Assembly: GCA_017471945.1 (NCBI GenBank)
Contig: JAFURH010000066.1
Span: 49,431-113,430, forward strand
From: Clostridia bacterium
Lineage (GTDB): Bacteria; Bacillota; Clostridia; Christensenellales; Borkfalkiaceae
Length of the DNA stretch: 64,000 nucleotides
Direction of reading: 5' to 3'
This document shows, piece by piece, positions 25,498 through 35,130 of the stretch. Numbering within the stretch: position 1 is the first letter of the stretch; each line of letters begins with the position of its first letter. The position numbers and the translations under genes are program-made. Below the pieces are notes generated by a model that worked only from the letters and a program-made list of their open reading frames with translations, was not told the DNA's origin and did no database searches.

Positions 25498-28326
25498 ATG
25501 AAAAAGAACGAGAAATTAAAAGGTCTTTTTAGCTTTGCCTTTCTTTCTGCCTCTTGCTTGGCGATGGCTCTCGCCGTAAATTCGTCCAATGAAATATCCG
25601 CAAGCGCAAGTGGAACGGAAACGCCCACGGCAACCGTAGCGACGGCTGAACAATTTAAATTGAATAGCGGCGCGGCGGTTTGGATCGGCGACGACAATTA
25701 CGGCGGTATTCGGTTTTCGGCGGACGTAAAGGAAAGCTATATTAACGGCCTCGAAAACGTGAAAAGCATTCAGTATTGGACGATCGTTGCGCCTGCTAAA
25801 AACGTGACCGACGTATCCGAGCTGACGGTTGAAAATCGCGAAGCAAAAGACGCCGTAATCGTCAATGCTACGGAAACGACGAACTTTACGACGGACGAGG
25901 ACGAGACGTTTACGTATACGGCTAAGGTAAAATATAATTTTGCCGATACGACCGTTTGGACGGAAGACAAGCAACAAGCGCTTATTGATTTGCCGTTGGT
26001 AGCGCGCCCTTGCCTTGCGATTACTTATGAAAACGACTCCTACGAATACGTTTATGCGAACCTCGAAGGAACGGAGTCTAAGAAAATGCGTAATATCGCC
26101 GAAGAGGAGTTAGTTGACGAAGTGGCGGCAACAACGCCAAATTACGACGAAGCGCAACTCAACACTCTTTTATCCTATGTGAAATCCGAAGATACGAACG
26201 CGTATCACGATTCCGTTGACGGGACGACGCTCGCGTTTATCGATAACACCGCAAATGTCGGTTATAGCGTTTATACCAAAACCGTTGAAGAGGACGTAGC
26301 GAAATTTACGCAAATCACTACCTTCTCTGAAGGGGAAACGGCAACTCTTTCGGAAAATATCTTTGCAGGAGCGGAAGTCGGTGCAACCACCGAGCTCTAT
26401 CTTTGCAACGGAACTGACTTTGTGAAAACCTCCGTCAAAGAGGTCACGCAGATCATTTACGACGCAGAGGATTTGAAGGTGTTCAATCTCACGGCGACGG
26501 ATCAACAAATCGTAGGTACTTACGTGCTTGCGAACGATATCGTTGATACCGCTACGACGTATAACACAGGGTATTGGGCCAAAAGTTTTTTCAAGGGCGT
26601 ATTCGACGGGCTTGGGCATAGCTTGACGTTCAAGACGAATCTGGGGTTGTTCGGTGTAATTAACGCCGGTGCCGTTATTGAAAACGTGAATTTTAAGAAT
26701 TGTACCATTGTTACAGAAGAAACGTATCAAACCAGCTTGTTGGGGTATACTCTTGCTACTGCGCCTATTTCTCTGAAAAACCTTTCGGTTTCGCTTTCCG
26801 ATGCCACGTACACCACCTTTGCTACGCAGAATAAAGACAGACGTATTCTTGTGTATGATGCTAGTTCGGCTTATAATTCTATCGTATGCGAGAATGTTAT
26901 GATTAAATTCGATTATAGCAAGCTCCCCACGGCAGACACAGCGACAAAGACAATCTACGCTGTTTCCAAGCTTGGAAAGGGTACGAGCAATTTTAACGTG
27001 GTTGCGGTGAATTTCGATTCGACGAAAACGTATGCCCGCGGTTTTGATCTTATTGAGAATAAATTGGAAGTAGCCACGACGAGCACTGATATAACGAAAT
27101 ACGATTCTTACGATGCGTTGAAAACGTATTACGAAACGGAAGAAGGTAAAGCGGCGCTTGCGACGTTTGATACAACTTATTGGGATGTGACGACGAAAGG
27201 CTTTCCGATTTTGGACTATAGCGCGCTCGACTGGGCTGAATCTCTCGGCACGGGAATGTTCTCGGGTTGGCTCGACGACACGGAAGGTTTCGAAACCGAT
27301 ACCGACGGCGACAACCAAGTTCTTCCCTTTGATATTGACGGCACCGTGACGGGCGTATATCTGAAAGAAAATATTTCTTCCGAAGCAGATTTAACGTCGG
27401 AAAACAATCTTTATGCAAACGGAAAGGTAAATATCACCAATACCTCTACGAGAGCGATCGAATATACAACGATTCTTATTCAAACCGCCGAAGGGGATTT
27501 CTATGAAGCTACGCTCGAAGTCTACACGAGAATTATCAACTCGAAAGAAGATTTGAGAATGTTCGACTCTGACTCCAAAGGTAACTCGTCGAACGTAACG
27601 CTCTCAGGCTACTATGCGTTAGGTTGCGATATCGTGGATACCGAACAAATATATAATGATGTTGGCTCCTTCAATACTAAATGGATATTCCAAGGCATAT
27701 TCGATGGGATGGGGCATAGCCTGACGTTTAAGGCAGGAAACGGATTGTTTGGCGTAATGATTAAAGGCGCTAGTACCGACAGCACCACTATTAAAAACGT
27801 GAACTTCAAGGATTGTACGATTACAGCAGCCTCTGATGCAACGTTTGCCAGCTCGTTGTTGGGTTATACTAATAGTGCGGCTCCTACTTATCTGACAAAC
27901 CTTTCGGTTTCGCTTTCGGATGCGACGTATACCAACTTGATAAGCGCAAAGAAAAACAATTATATTCTTATATGCAATGAAAGCAATGCAAAGGTAACCT
28001 GCACGAACGTAATGGTCAAATTCGACTACTCTAAGCTGGAGGCTGATACGGTTTCGGACTATAAGATCTACCTTGTTTCTAAAATTTCTACCAGCACGAG
28101 TAATACTTGCGTGGTCGCGTTGAATTATGACGAAACGAAAACGTATGCTCGCTCGTTTGAAATTTTTGGGGATACGACCGCAACCAATGGTACGATAACG
28201 AAATACGATTCTTACGACGATTTGAAAACGTATTTTGCAACGGAAGAAGGCGCGACGGCGCTTGCTACGTTTACGACTTATTGGGACGTTTCTTTGGGCT
28301 ATCCCGTTTGGAAGGAACAAAATTGA
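25498..28326 (+). CDS. Secreted protein with two GLUG-like modules
   Basis: This 942-residue protein has a classical signal peptide (about residues 1-35, cleaved near A-S-A). The N-terminal domain (about 45-215) has the G-I-R-F-S-A-D-V core that I associate with Clostridia surface proteins. Two GLUG-like modules follow (from about 320 and 677), joined by the duplicated linker. The C-terminus W-D-V-S-L-G-Y-P-V-W-K matches the preceding lipoprotein down to the DNA level. It lacks a lipobox and a sortase motif, unlike its neighbours. No catalytic residues were recognised. Ribosome site AAGGAGGG. Confidence 0.75.
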   Translation: MKKNEKLKGLFSFAFLSASCLAMALAVNSSNEISASASGTETPTATVATAEQFKLNSGAAVWIGDDNYGGIRFSADVKESYINGLENVKSIQYWTIVAPAKNVTDVSELTVENREAKDAVIVNATETTNFTTDEDETFTYTAKVKYNFADTTVWTEDKQQALIDLPLVARPCLAITYENDSYEYVYANLEGTESKKMRNIAEEELVDEVAATTPNYDEAQLNTLLSYVKSEDTNAYHDSVDGTTLAFIDNTANVGYSVYTKTVEEDVAKFTQITTFSEGETATLSENIFAGAEVGATTELYLCNGTDFVKTSVKEVTQIIYDAEDLKVFNLTATDQQIVGTYVLANDIVDTATTYNTGYWAKSFFKGVFDGLGHSLTFKTNLGLFGVINAGAVIENVNFKNCTIVTEETYQTSLLGYTLATAPISLKNLSVSLSDATYTTFATQNKDRRILVYDASSAYNSIVCENVMIKFDYSKLPTADTATKTIYAVSKLGKGTSNFNVVAVNFDSTKTYARGFDLIENKLEVATTSTDITKYDSYDALKTYYETEEGKAALATFDTTYWDVTTKGFPILDYSALDWAESLGTGMFSGWLDDTEGFETDTDGDNQVLPFDIDGTVTGVYLKENISSEADLTSENNLYANGKVNITNTSTRAIEYTTILIQTAEGDFYEATLEVYTRIINSKEDLRMFDSDSKGNSSNVTLSGYYALGCDIVDTEQIYNDVGSFNTKWIFQGIFDGMGHSLTFKAGNGLFGVMIKGASTDSTTIKNVNFKDCTITAASDATFASSLLGYTNSAAPTYLTNLSVSLSDATYTNLISAKKNNYILICNESNAKVTCTNVMVKFDYSKLEADTVSDYKIYLVSKISTSTSNTCVVALNYDETKTYARSFEIFGDTTATNGTITKYDSYDDLKTYFATEEGATALATFTTYWDVSLGYPVWKEQN
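27232..27567 (+). repeat. 336-bp duplicated linker, copy 2
   Basis: Partner of 24140-24475 at an offset of 3,092 bases. All 12 differences lie in the first two thirds. It falls in the same place relative to the protein modules, so homologous recombination between the two genes would keep the frame. Confidence 0.9.
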
Positions 28327-28371
28327 AGAATTGCTTGTGAATAACGATTCTTGAACTAACCTTATTGGGCT

Positions 28372-28396
28372 TGTATGGGGCTCAAAGCCCCATACA
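28372..28396 (+). other. Intercistronic hairpin, 11-bp perfect stem
   Basis: The arms 28372-28382 and 28386-28396 pair perfectly around a CAA loop. There is no T-run after it. It stands between two surface-protein genes, like the hairpin at 25279-25310, so these two hairpins frame the small ORF and the 942-residue gene. Confidence 0.65.
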
Positions 28397-28428
28397 GGTC
28401 TGATACCATTCCTTTGTTTAGGTGGATT

Positions 28429-29832
28429 ATGAAAAAACTCTTATTACGTATATTGACGACGCTGTGTTGTCTTTCTTTTTCCGTAGCTTTATTCGGGTGC
28501 GTCGGAGCGGGAACGCCTACCGATTCGGGGAACGGTACTCCGAGCGTTGAGGAGCCTGAAGAGCCGATTTATAAACCGGAATCGCTCGATAAAGCCATCT
28601 CCTTAGGCGAGATGGATTTTTCCGCTTGGAACGGAACGGGTGCGGATTCCGACGACAGGACGATCAAGAGCGACAAGCTTTTAGGAAATGTAAAAGCCGT
28701 TTATTTGTCCTCCGACGTCAATTATGAAAATAACTTATATAAAGACGAAAAAATCGCTATTGAAAACTTTGAAAATAGCGTTAAAATAGTGGACGTGGTA
28801 ATCTGTACCGACCACGAAACGGATAACGTTTATTTGGCGACGTTAAACGTTTATACCAGGCTTATCACCAACGCTAAGGATCTGAGAATGTTCGATCAAG
28901 GCTCTACTGCTTCCGAGTGGAGAAAGATCACGGGTTGCTACGCCTTGACGAAGAATATCATAGATCCTGCGTATATTTACAACTTAAAGTCTATTCAAAT
29001 TCAAAATTACTACGCCAGCCCGAGTACGCCGGATGATGATCTTTGGTTATTGGGGCTGACGAGAGACGAAGACGGTAACCTTCGCAACGAAGAAGGAGAA
29101 GTCGTTCAATACGTAAACGCGGCGTCTATGTTCGGCTTTGCGGGTTCCTTCGACGGCAGAGGTCATTCGCTGACCTTTTCCTGTGGTTCGGGGCTTTTTA
29201 ATCAGCTTCTGTTTGGCGCAGAGGTGAAAAACGTTGCCTTTAAGGAAATCAATATCCATTCGGGTCCCAGTCCCGCTTCTCAACAGCACGATTATATGCG
29301 AAGAAGTCCGATCGGCGGGTCTTTTGAGAATTACGACGCTTCTGCCGAAGAGATAAAGATTTCCAACGTTTTCATTTCGCTTGGAGAAACCTCTTTTTAT
29401 GAGGAAAACGTCGTCACTAAGGGGTGTTCTTTGTTGCCGTACGCCAACAGCGGGATGGTTTCGCTTGAAAACGTCGTCGTTGACGTCGATTACGAATACG
29501 CTCGCCTTTTAGACGGCGCTGATCCCAACAGAAAAAATAACTTTTATCTTATGAGCTATGCGAGGTATTTGGCGGACAGCGACCCGTTTACGAACGTTTT
29601 CGCGGTCGTTCGCAACCAAAGCAACGAGAACGAGGAATATTTTACGCCGTTCTATCAGCTTGGGAACGTTCTTTCGAACGAAAAGTATTTACAAAAAGAG
29701 TACTACGAAGAAAAGCTTCCCGTTTTTGAAACCTTTGAAGATTTGAGTGATTCCATTTCCGACGAAGCGTTAATTGCTTTTGATAACGGTTTTTGGGACA
29801 TATCAGCGGGTTATCCCGTTTGGAAAAATTAA
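28429..29832 (+). CDS. Surface lipoprotein with one GLUG-like module
   Basis: This 467-residue lipoprotein (Cys24, A-L-F-G-C) has an acidic Pro-rich linker (E-E-P-E-E-P). It then has a divergent form of the duplicated linker and one GLUG-like module (from about residue 145: D-L-R-M-F-D, S-F-D-G-R-G-H-S, G-L-F, V-K-N-V-A-F-K). It ends W-D-I-S-A-G-Y-P-V-W-K. The ATG at 28429 follows AGGTGG. An earlier in-frame ATG at 28375 sits inside a hairpin and would hide the signal peptide. It is the simplest member of the three-protein family and the last surface gene of the operon before intracellular enzymes begin. Confidence 0.77.
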   Translation: MKKLLLRILTTLCCLSFSVALFGCVGAGTPTDSGNGTPSVEEPEEPIYKPESLDKAISLGEMDFSAWNGTGADSDDRTIKSDKLLGNVKAVYLSSDVNYENNLYKDEKIAIENFENSVKIVDVVICTDHETDNVYLATLNVYTRLITNAKDLRMFDQGSTASEWRKITGCYALTKNIIDPAYIYNLKSIQIQNYYASPSTPDDDLWLLGLTRDEDGNLRNEEGEVVQYVNAASMFGFAGSFDGRGHSLTFSCGSGLFNQLLFGAEVKNVAFKEINIHSGPSPASQQHDYMRRSPIGGSFENYDASAEEIKISNVFISLGETSFYEENVVTKGCSLLPYANSGMVSLENVVVDVDYEYARLLDGADPNRKNNFYLMSYARYLADSDPFTNVFAVVRNQSNENEEYFTPFYQLGNVLSNEKYLQKEYYEEKLPVFETFEDLSDSISDEALIAFDNGFWDISAGYPVWKN

Positions 29833-29874
29833 CGAAAAGACAAAAACGATTTATAGTTTGTGAGGTTTGAAGCT

Positions 29875-31881
29875 ATGAAAAAAACAACGACGTATCCGTA
29901 TATTTTAAGATATTATTTACCCGTTTTGCCGTTATACGACGAAGAGTATACGGAAAAACGCTTCGTGGAATTGTTGGAGTTTTGTAAAGAGGCAAAGGTT
30001 GAGGCGGTAATGTTTTTCGTCGCACTTGCACCGTATTGCTATTATTGGCCCGAAGAGCCGTCCTTAGCGGAGGCTTGGGCTGAGCAAATGAAGCCTTATA
30101 TTGAAAGGTTAAAAGCAGAGGGAATCAGCTATCAACTTAATTTCCAAAATACCTTAGGGGCGGTACCTACGGGAACGGGAATGGAAAAGCATTTCGATTG
30201 GGAGCATTTGGTCGATCAAAACGGCTATAAATCCAATTGCGGTTGTCCGATTGGTAAGAAATTCCGCGAGAACACGGGCAAGCGGTTGCAATATTGGGCA
30301 AAGACGAAGCCCGACGTGATTTGGCTGGACGACGATTTCCGTATGCACGGGCATAATTACGGTGATCATTCGAAAACGAAGGGAATGGCGTTTTATTGCT
30401 ACTGTGACGAGCATATTCGCTTATTTAACGAAAAATACAATACGAATTATACGCGCGAAAGCTTAGTTAAAGAGATATTAAAAGAGGGCGAGCCTACTTG
30501 GGCGCGGAATGCGTATTTGCGTTTTATCGGCGAAACGATGGCAGAAACCGCAGAGTGGATGGGCGACGTGATACATAAAGAAAGCCCCGAAACACGCGTG
30601 GCGTTGATGACTTCTATGCCCGACGTTCACGCGGCAGAATGGCGGGATTGGGAAAGGACCTTAAACGGCTTCGAGATGAATTATAAGCCTTTATTGCGTT
30701 CGCATTTCGGGTCGTATAGTGAAGGAGATCCACGCGAGGCAATGTATTCGTATTCCCGCTACGAGCAGTTAAAAACGCAGTTGAAAAAAGCATACGGCAG
30801 CGAAATCGATTATTGCCCCGAGATTGAAAATACGCCTTTTACCGTTTGGGCAAAGTCGGGCGCGCATACGGCGTATCAAATAGCCTTGTCGGCGTTTATG
30901 GGCTCGCAGGGGATAACGCTTTCTCTTTACGATTTGAACGGCGTGGCGTTTTTTGAAGAGTCTAACTATCGCGAGGTTTTAAAAAAGGAAAAGCCGTTCG
31001 TTAATAAGCTGTTTAATTTGGATTTGCGCGACGCAAAATCTTTGGGTGTTATGATCCCTACCGATCCCGAAAGCGGCTTGCATTATAGCCTTAAAGAGGG
31101 CGAGGATTTTAATCATTTGCGCGGCGCGGGGCGATACGTTCAAGACTACTTACTGAAAATCGGTATTCCTTGTTGTTATAGAACGCCAGAGGAGCTTGAA
31201 GGCGGCGTCGTTGCGTTGGATTCGTATACTGCGAGCTTTTTAAGCGACGAGGATTTGAAAAAGGTTTTATCGGGGAGCGCGTTTATCGATTACGGTGCGG
31301 CGCAGATACTTATTGAAAGAGGATTCTGCTCGTATATCGGCATTTGGGGCTTTGAGGAAAATATTCAAAAAGTTATTCAAAGCGAAGTGTTTACCAAACG
31401 CAAGAGAGAAGACGGAACGTTTATTTGCATCCCCTGTCGCGTACCCTGTGGGAAATGGGGAAAAGCAGAGCTTTTGGAAGGCGCGGAGGTGTTGTCTGAA
31501 TTTATTCCCGCCGACGGAGAAAAAGTTCCCGGCCTCGTTTGGTTTGATAATCCCTATGGTGGTAAAGTCCTTACGTATATAGCAAAAGAGGATTGGTCGA
31601 GAGCGTTCTATACGCATCAAAGAGTGGCGTATTTTAAGGAATTGTTCCATAAGCTGTGCCCGACGTTGCCTCGCTTGGATTGCCATAGTTACACAATGCT
31701 GGCGGCAATAGAAAAGGAGGACGAGAAGTATTATTTGATTACCAATCTTTCTACGGATACGGGTCGAAAGTACGTTTTGAACGGGCAAGAGTTATCGGAC
31801 GCTTTGAGCGTATATCAGACGGCTGTTTACGTGCAAAAGAACGGCGAATGGAAACGGATCGGAAAAACAAAAAAATATTAA
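29875..31881 (+). CDS. Putative TIM-barrel glycoside hydrolase (GH42-like layout)
   Basis: This 668-residue protein has no signal peptide, so it is cytosolic. The first 400 residues have the alternating pattern of a TIM barrel, with acidic motifs at strand ends: V-I-W-L-D-D-D-F (about 147-154) and P-E-I-E-N-T-P-F (about 314-321). The rest has a Rossmann-like segment (I-P-T-D then F-I-D-Y-G-A-A) and a beta-rich tail. This three-part order is that of GH42 beta-galactosidases, but I could not match the family's catalytic motifs, so the family is unproven. The ATG at 29875 follows TGAGG. An upstream GTG is part of that ribosome site. It opens the intracellular enzyme block. Confidence 0.55.
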   Translation: MKKTTTYPYILRYYLPVLPLYDEEYTEKRFVELLEFCKEAKVEAVMFFVALAPYCYYWPEEPSLAEAWAEQMKPYIERLKAEGISYQLNFQNTLGAVPTGTGMEKHFDWEHLVDQNGYKSNCGCPIGKKFRENTGKRLQYWAKTKPDVIWLDDDFRMHGHNYGDHSKTKGMAFYCYCDEHIRLFNEKYNTNYTRESLVKEILKEGEPTWARNAYLRFIGETMAETAEWMGDVIHKESPETRVALMTSMPDVHAAEWRDWERTLNGFEMNYKPLLRSHFGSYSEGDPREAMYSYSRYEQLKTQLKKAYGSEIDYCPEIENTPFTVWAKSGAHTAYQIALSAFMGSQGITLSLYDLNGVAFFEESNYREVLKKEKPFVNKLFNLDLRDAKSLGVMIPTDPESGLHYSLKEGEDFNHLRGAGRYVQDYLLKIGIPCCYRTPEELEGGVVALDSYTASFLSDEDLKKVLSGSAFIDYGAAQILIERGFCSYIGIWGFEENIQKVIQSEVFTKRKREDGTFICIPCRVPCGKWGKAELLEGAEVLSEFIPADGEKVPGLVWFDNPYGGKVLTYIAKEDWSRAFYTHQRVAYFKELFHKLCPTLPRLDCHSYTMLAAIEKEDEKYYLITNLSTDTGRKYVLNGQELSDALSVYQTAVYVQKNGEWKRIGKTKKY

Positions 31882-31905
31882 AAATAACTTGACAGAGGTA
31901 GTATT

Positions 31906-32922
31906 ATGAAAAAAGTCGTAAAAATAGACGGAAACGAATGTCATAACAGCTTGATGAGAAGAAAGAAGCCAAAGCTTTCCTACGACGAAACGCAAGACTA
32001 TACCGAATGGAAAGCGAAGGTCAAAGAAAAGTTTTTGGAGCTTTTGGGTATGTCGTCGATTGAGCAAAATGCAGGGTCTATGGATTGGGAAATCGAAGAA
32101 GAACTCCAAATGGACGGGTATCGCCGTATTCGGTTCGTGTTTGAAAGCGAAGTAGATACCTACGTACCCTGTTATTTGTTAATTCCCGATACGGGCAAAG
32201 AAAAATACCCGTTGGCGATTTGCTTGCAAGGGCATTCAACGGGCTTTCATCTTTCGGTTGGGGAAGAAAAATTTCCCGACGATTATACGCGTCAGCCCCG
32301 CGCTTCGCTTGGCTTGCAGGCAGTCAGAGAGGGGTATATCGCCCTTTGTATCGAACAGCGGGCAATGGGAGAAAGAAAGCCCAAATATCCTGCTTTTAAT
32401 TGCGGGTTCGCCGCGTGCAACGCGTTTATGTTGGGTAGAACGCTGATCGGGGAAAGATGCTGGGATATCTCCCGTGCGATTGACCTGATGGTGAATTTCC
32501 CGCAGGTAGATACGGAGAATATTTTGATTACGGGAAATTCGGGAGGCGGAACAGCTTCGTATTACGCGGCTTGCTACGACGAGCGTATTAAGCTTTCCGC
32601 GCCGAGCTGTTCGTTTTGTTCCTATCACACGTCTACTATGGCGATCTTGCATTGCGGGTGCAACTGTATTCCGCACGCCTACGAATACTTTGAAATGGAA
32701 GATTTGGCGTGCTTGATCGCGCCTCGCAAGTTATTAGTCCTGGCAGGAAAAAAGGACGTTATTTTCCCGATTGACGGCGTGCGTGATTCTTATAAAACGG
32801 TAGAAAAGATTTATCAATATAATAAAGCGGAAAACAACTGCGCGTTAGTCGAGCACGAAAGAGATCATTATTGGGACGAGGCAGTAGTTTGGTCGGCAAT
32901 CAAAGAAATAAAAACCAACTAA
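31906..32922 (+). CDS. Alpha/beta-hydrolase, acetyl xylan esterase-like
   Basis: This 338-residue cytosolic hydrolase has a full triad in order: Ser212 in G-N-S-G-G-G, Asp284 in G-K-K-D-V-I-F-P and His321 in H-E-R-D-H-Y-W. A long N-terminal region and the segment C-L-Q-G-H-S resemble the dienelactone hydrolase/CE7-type group that removes acetyl groups from sugars. Its place among glycosidases supports a carbohydrate de-esterification role. The exact ester (acetyl, methyl or feruloyl) is not readable. Ribosome site is weak (AGAGGTAG). Confidence 0.78.
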   Translation: MKKVVKIDGNECHNSLMRRKKPKLSYDETQDYTEWKAKVKEKFLELLGMSSIEQNAGSMDWEIEEELQMDGYRRIRFVFESEVDTYVPCYLLIPDTGKEKYPLAICLQGHSTGFHLSVGEEKFPDDYTRQPRASLGLQAVREGYIALCIEQRAMGERKPKYPAFNCGFAACNAFMLGRTLIGERCWDISRAIDLMVNFPQVDTENILITGNSGGGTASYYAACYDERIKLSAPSCSFCSYHTSTMAILHCGCNCIPHAYEYFEMEDLACLIAPRKLLVLAGKKDVIFPIDGVRDSYKTVEKIYQYNKAENNCALVEHERDHYWDEAVVWSAIKEIKTN

Positions 32923-32934
32923 TAAAGAGGAAAT

Positions 32935-35130
32935 ATGTTGAAAAGCGAATATAATTTGACAAGGAGTGGGACGATTGGTCGTTGGGACGAAGGGTTGGCT
33001 TTGGGGAACGGTGATTTAGGCGCGCTTATTTTCGGGGAAGAACATATTTGTTTTTCGTTGGATAAGAGCAACCTTTGGGATAACCGCCCCGCTCCTGAAA
33101 CTTTGGAGAATAATTTTAATTATGCCAATATGATTGCGCTTGTTAAAAGCGGGAAAGAGGAAGATTGGCAAGAATTTTTAAGGATATTCAACGACTGTGT
33201 AAAACATTCCACTCCTACGAAGTTGAACGCGGGAAAGATTGTTTTTCATCTTGCCCCTACTTCGGCTACGCAATTTTCTTTAAATATTGCATTCGGGGAA
33301 GCGTGTGTAAGCGAGGGGAATAAATCGATAAAGTCTTTCGTCTGCGCTGATAAAAAGGTTGGCGTTGCGCTCTTAGACGAAGACGTTACGTTTTCAGTGG
33401 AATTTCCCGAATATTATTATCGAAAGGAAGTATTGGAGAACGGAAAGGTCAAGCTTCGAGGCTTGGGCTATGAACGTCCTACGGTATTGCATATAGAAAA
33501 TATCGTCGCGTATGTGCATCAAAACGGTGAAAGCTATTTCGGGATTGCGTATAGCGAAAAGCGAATGGGCGAGAAAAAACAGCTTTTTTATTACGTATTT
33601 AACGAGCCGACCGAGCAAAAAGCGATTGACGATATCAAGGACGCTTTTTCCGTTCAGGAAAAATCATACGACGAGTTATTCGAAAGGCATAAGCTCTGGT
33701 GGCAAGAGTTTTGGGCAGAATCGTCGATTTCCATTCCCGATAAAAAGATGGAAAGGGCGTATTATTTATCGCAATACTTATTTGGAAGCGGCAATCGCGC
33801 GGATAAATTCCCTATGCCCTTGCAGGGGCTTTGGACGGCGAGCGACGGAAATTTACCTCCTTGGAAAGGGGATTATCATCACGATTTGAATACTGAAATG
33901 ACGTATTGGTCTTACTTGCGCTCTAATCATATTCAAACGGGGAAATCCTTCGTGGAATATCTTTGGAACTATAAATCCGAGTTCGAAACTTTTACGAAGA
34001 AATTTTTCGGTGTGGAGGGATTATTGATTCCCTCAGCTTCGTCGATAACGGGACAGCCGATCGGCGGGTGGCCTATGTATTCTTATTCGCCTACGGTCGC
34101 GATTTGGGTTGCAAAGGCGTTTGACGATTACTATCAATATACGGGCGACGAGGGCTTTTTTTCGGGGCGCGCGTATCCGTTTTTCAAAAGGGTAGGCGAC
34201 GCGATTTCGGGATTGTTATACGAAAAAGACGGAAAATTGTATTTGCCGCTTTCGTCTTCTCCTGAATATAACGGTTGTGAAAAGAACGCCTTTATGGAAT
34301 GGTCGAATTTTGATTTGCAATTAGTGCGGTATTTATACGAAACGTTGATTGTCTACGCGAAAAAAGCAGGCGACGATATAACGGAATACGAGAAAAAGCT
34401 TGCAAAACTCGACGGTTTTTATATCAATCAAGACAAGGTTTTAATGGTAAGCAATGTAGAGCGGGTGGAATATACGCACAGACACCATTCGAATTTACTT
34501 TGCATTTATCCTTTGCAAACGTTAAAAGCGGACTGTAAGGACAACGAAGAGATTATCGAGGAAAATATCAAGCGTTTGGAAGAGCTTGGCTACGGCTGGT
34601 GGGTAGGCTATTCTTTTGCGTGGTTTGCTTCTATTTGCTGTATGAATAAAAGCGCGAACCGCGCGTTGTTTGCATTGCAGATATTTTATCGGTGTTATTT
34701 GGCGGACAATGGTTTTCATTTGAACGGCGATTTCAAAAAATACGGGGCTTCGCTTATCCATTATCGCCCGTTTACGTTGGAAGCGAATTACGCATATTGC
34801 GACGCCGTTCACAATATGCTTATCCAAGATCATTTGGGGTATATTGAATTATTTCCTTGCGTGCCTGACGATTGGAAGGACAAAGAAATTTCTTTTGAGA
34901 CTTTGCGAGCTAAAAACGGGGTTTTGATCAGCGCAACGTATAAAAACGGAAGTGTTGAAAAATTAAAAATTCAAACGGCTAAACCGCAGGAAATACGTAT
35001 CAAAAATACGTTCGGAAAAGAAAAAATTTTATTTTCGAACGGGAAAGAAATTGCTTGCAAAATCGGGGAAATTTTTTCTATGAACGCAGAAGAGGCGTGG
35101 GAGGTAGTAAATGAAAATCAACTGTATTGA
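32935..35130 (+). CDS. GH95-like glycosidase (fucosidase/galactosidase superfamily)
   Basis: This 731-residue protein lacks a signal peptide. The N-terminal beta-sandwich begins with the A-L-G-N-G-D-L-G-A-L-I-F-G pattern of GH95. It is followed by an (alpha/alpha)6 barrel with Q-G-L-W, the H-D-L-N-T-E-M-T-Y-W segment (from His316) and S-S-S-P-E with acid-type Glu444. GH95 enzymes remove L-fucose or L-galactose. In characterised GH95 enzymes the equivalent of D-L-N is N-x-N. The W-K-x-x-x-x-A-R-L-x-D-G stretch around the base Asp looks replaced here. Activity or specificity may therefore differ. It overlaps the next gene by 20 bases. Confidence 0.72.
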   Translation: MLKSEYNLTRSGTIGRWDEGLALGNGDLGALIFGEEHICFSLDKSNLWDNRPAPETLENNFNYANMIALVKSGKEEDWQEFLRIFNDCVKHSTPTKLNAGKIVFHLAPTSATQFSLNIAFGEACVSEGNKSIKSFVCADKKVGVALLDEDVTFSVEFPEYYYRKEVLENGKVKLRGLGYERPTVLHIENIVAYVHQNGESYFGIAYSEKRMGEKKQLFYYVFNEPTEQKAIDDIKDAFSVQEKSYDELFERHKLWWQEFWAESSISIPDKKMERAYYLSQYLFGSGNRADKFPMPLQGLWTASDGNLPPWKGDYHHDLNTEMTYWSYLRSNHIQTGKSFVEYLWNYKSEFETFTKKFFGVEGLLIPSASSITGQPIGGWPMYSYSPTVAIWVAKAFDDYYQYTGDEGFFSGRAYPFFKRVGDAISGLLYEKDGKLYLPLSSSPEYNGCEKNAFMEWSNFDLQLVRYLYETLIVYAKKAGDDITEYEKKLAKLDGFYINQDKVLMVSNVERVEYTHRHHSNLLCIYPLQTLKADCKDNEEIIEENIKRLEELGYGWWVGYSFAWFASICCMNKSANRALFALQIFYRCYLADNGFHLNGDFKKYGASLIHYRPFTLEANYAYCDAVHNMLIQDHLGYIELFPCVPDDWKDKEISFETLRAKNGVLISATYKNGSVEKLKIQTAKPQEIRIKNTFGKEKILFSNGKEIACKIGEIFSMNAEEAWEVVNENQLY

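Noticed and set aside
26170-27318. Long antisense open frame (382 codons) inside the 942-residue surface gene
   Set aside because: It has no ribosome site, is rich in Arg, Ile and Phe like a reverse reading of a repeat-rich gene, and the plus-strand frame has signal peptide, modules and ribosome site.
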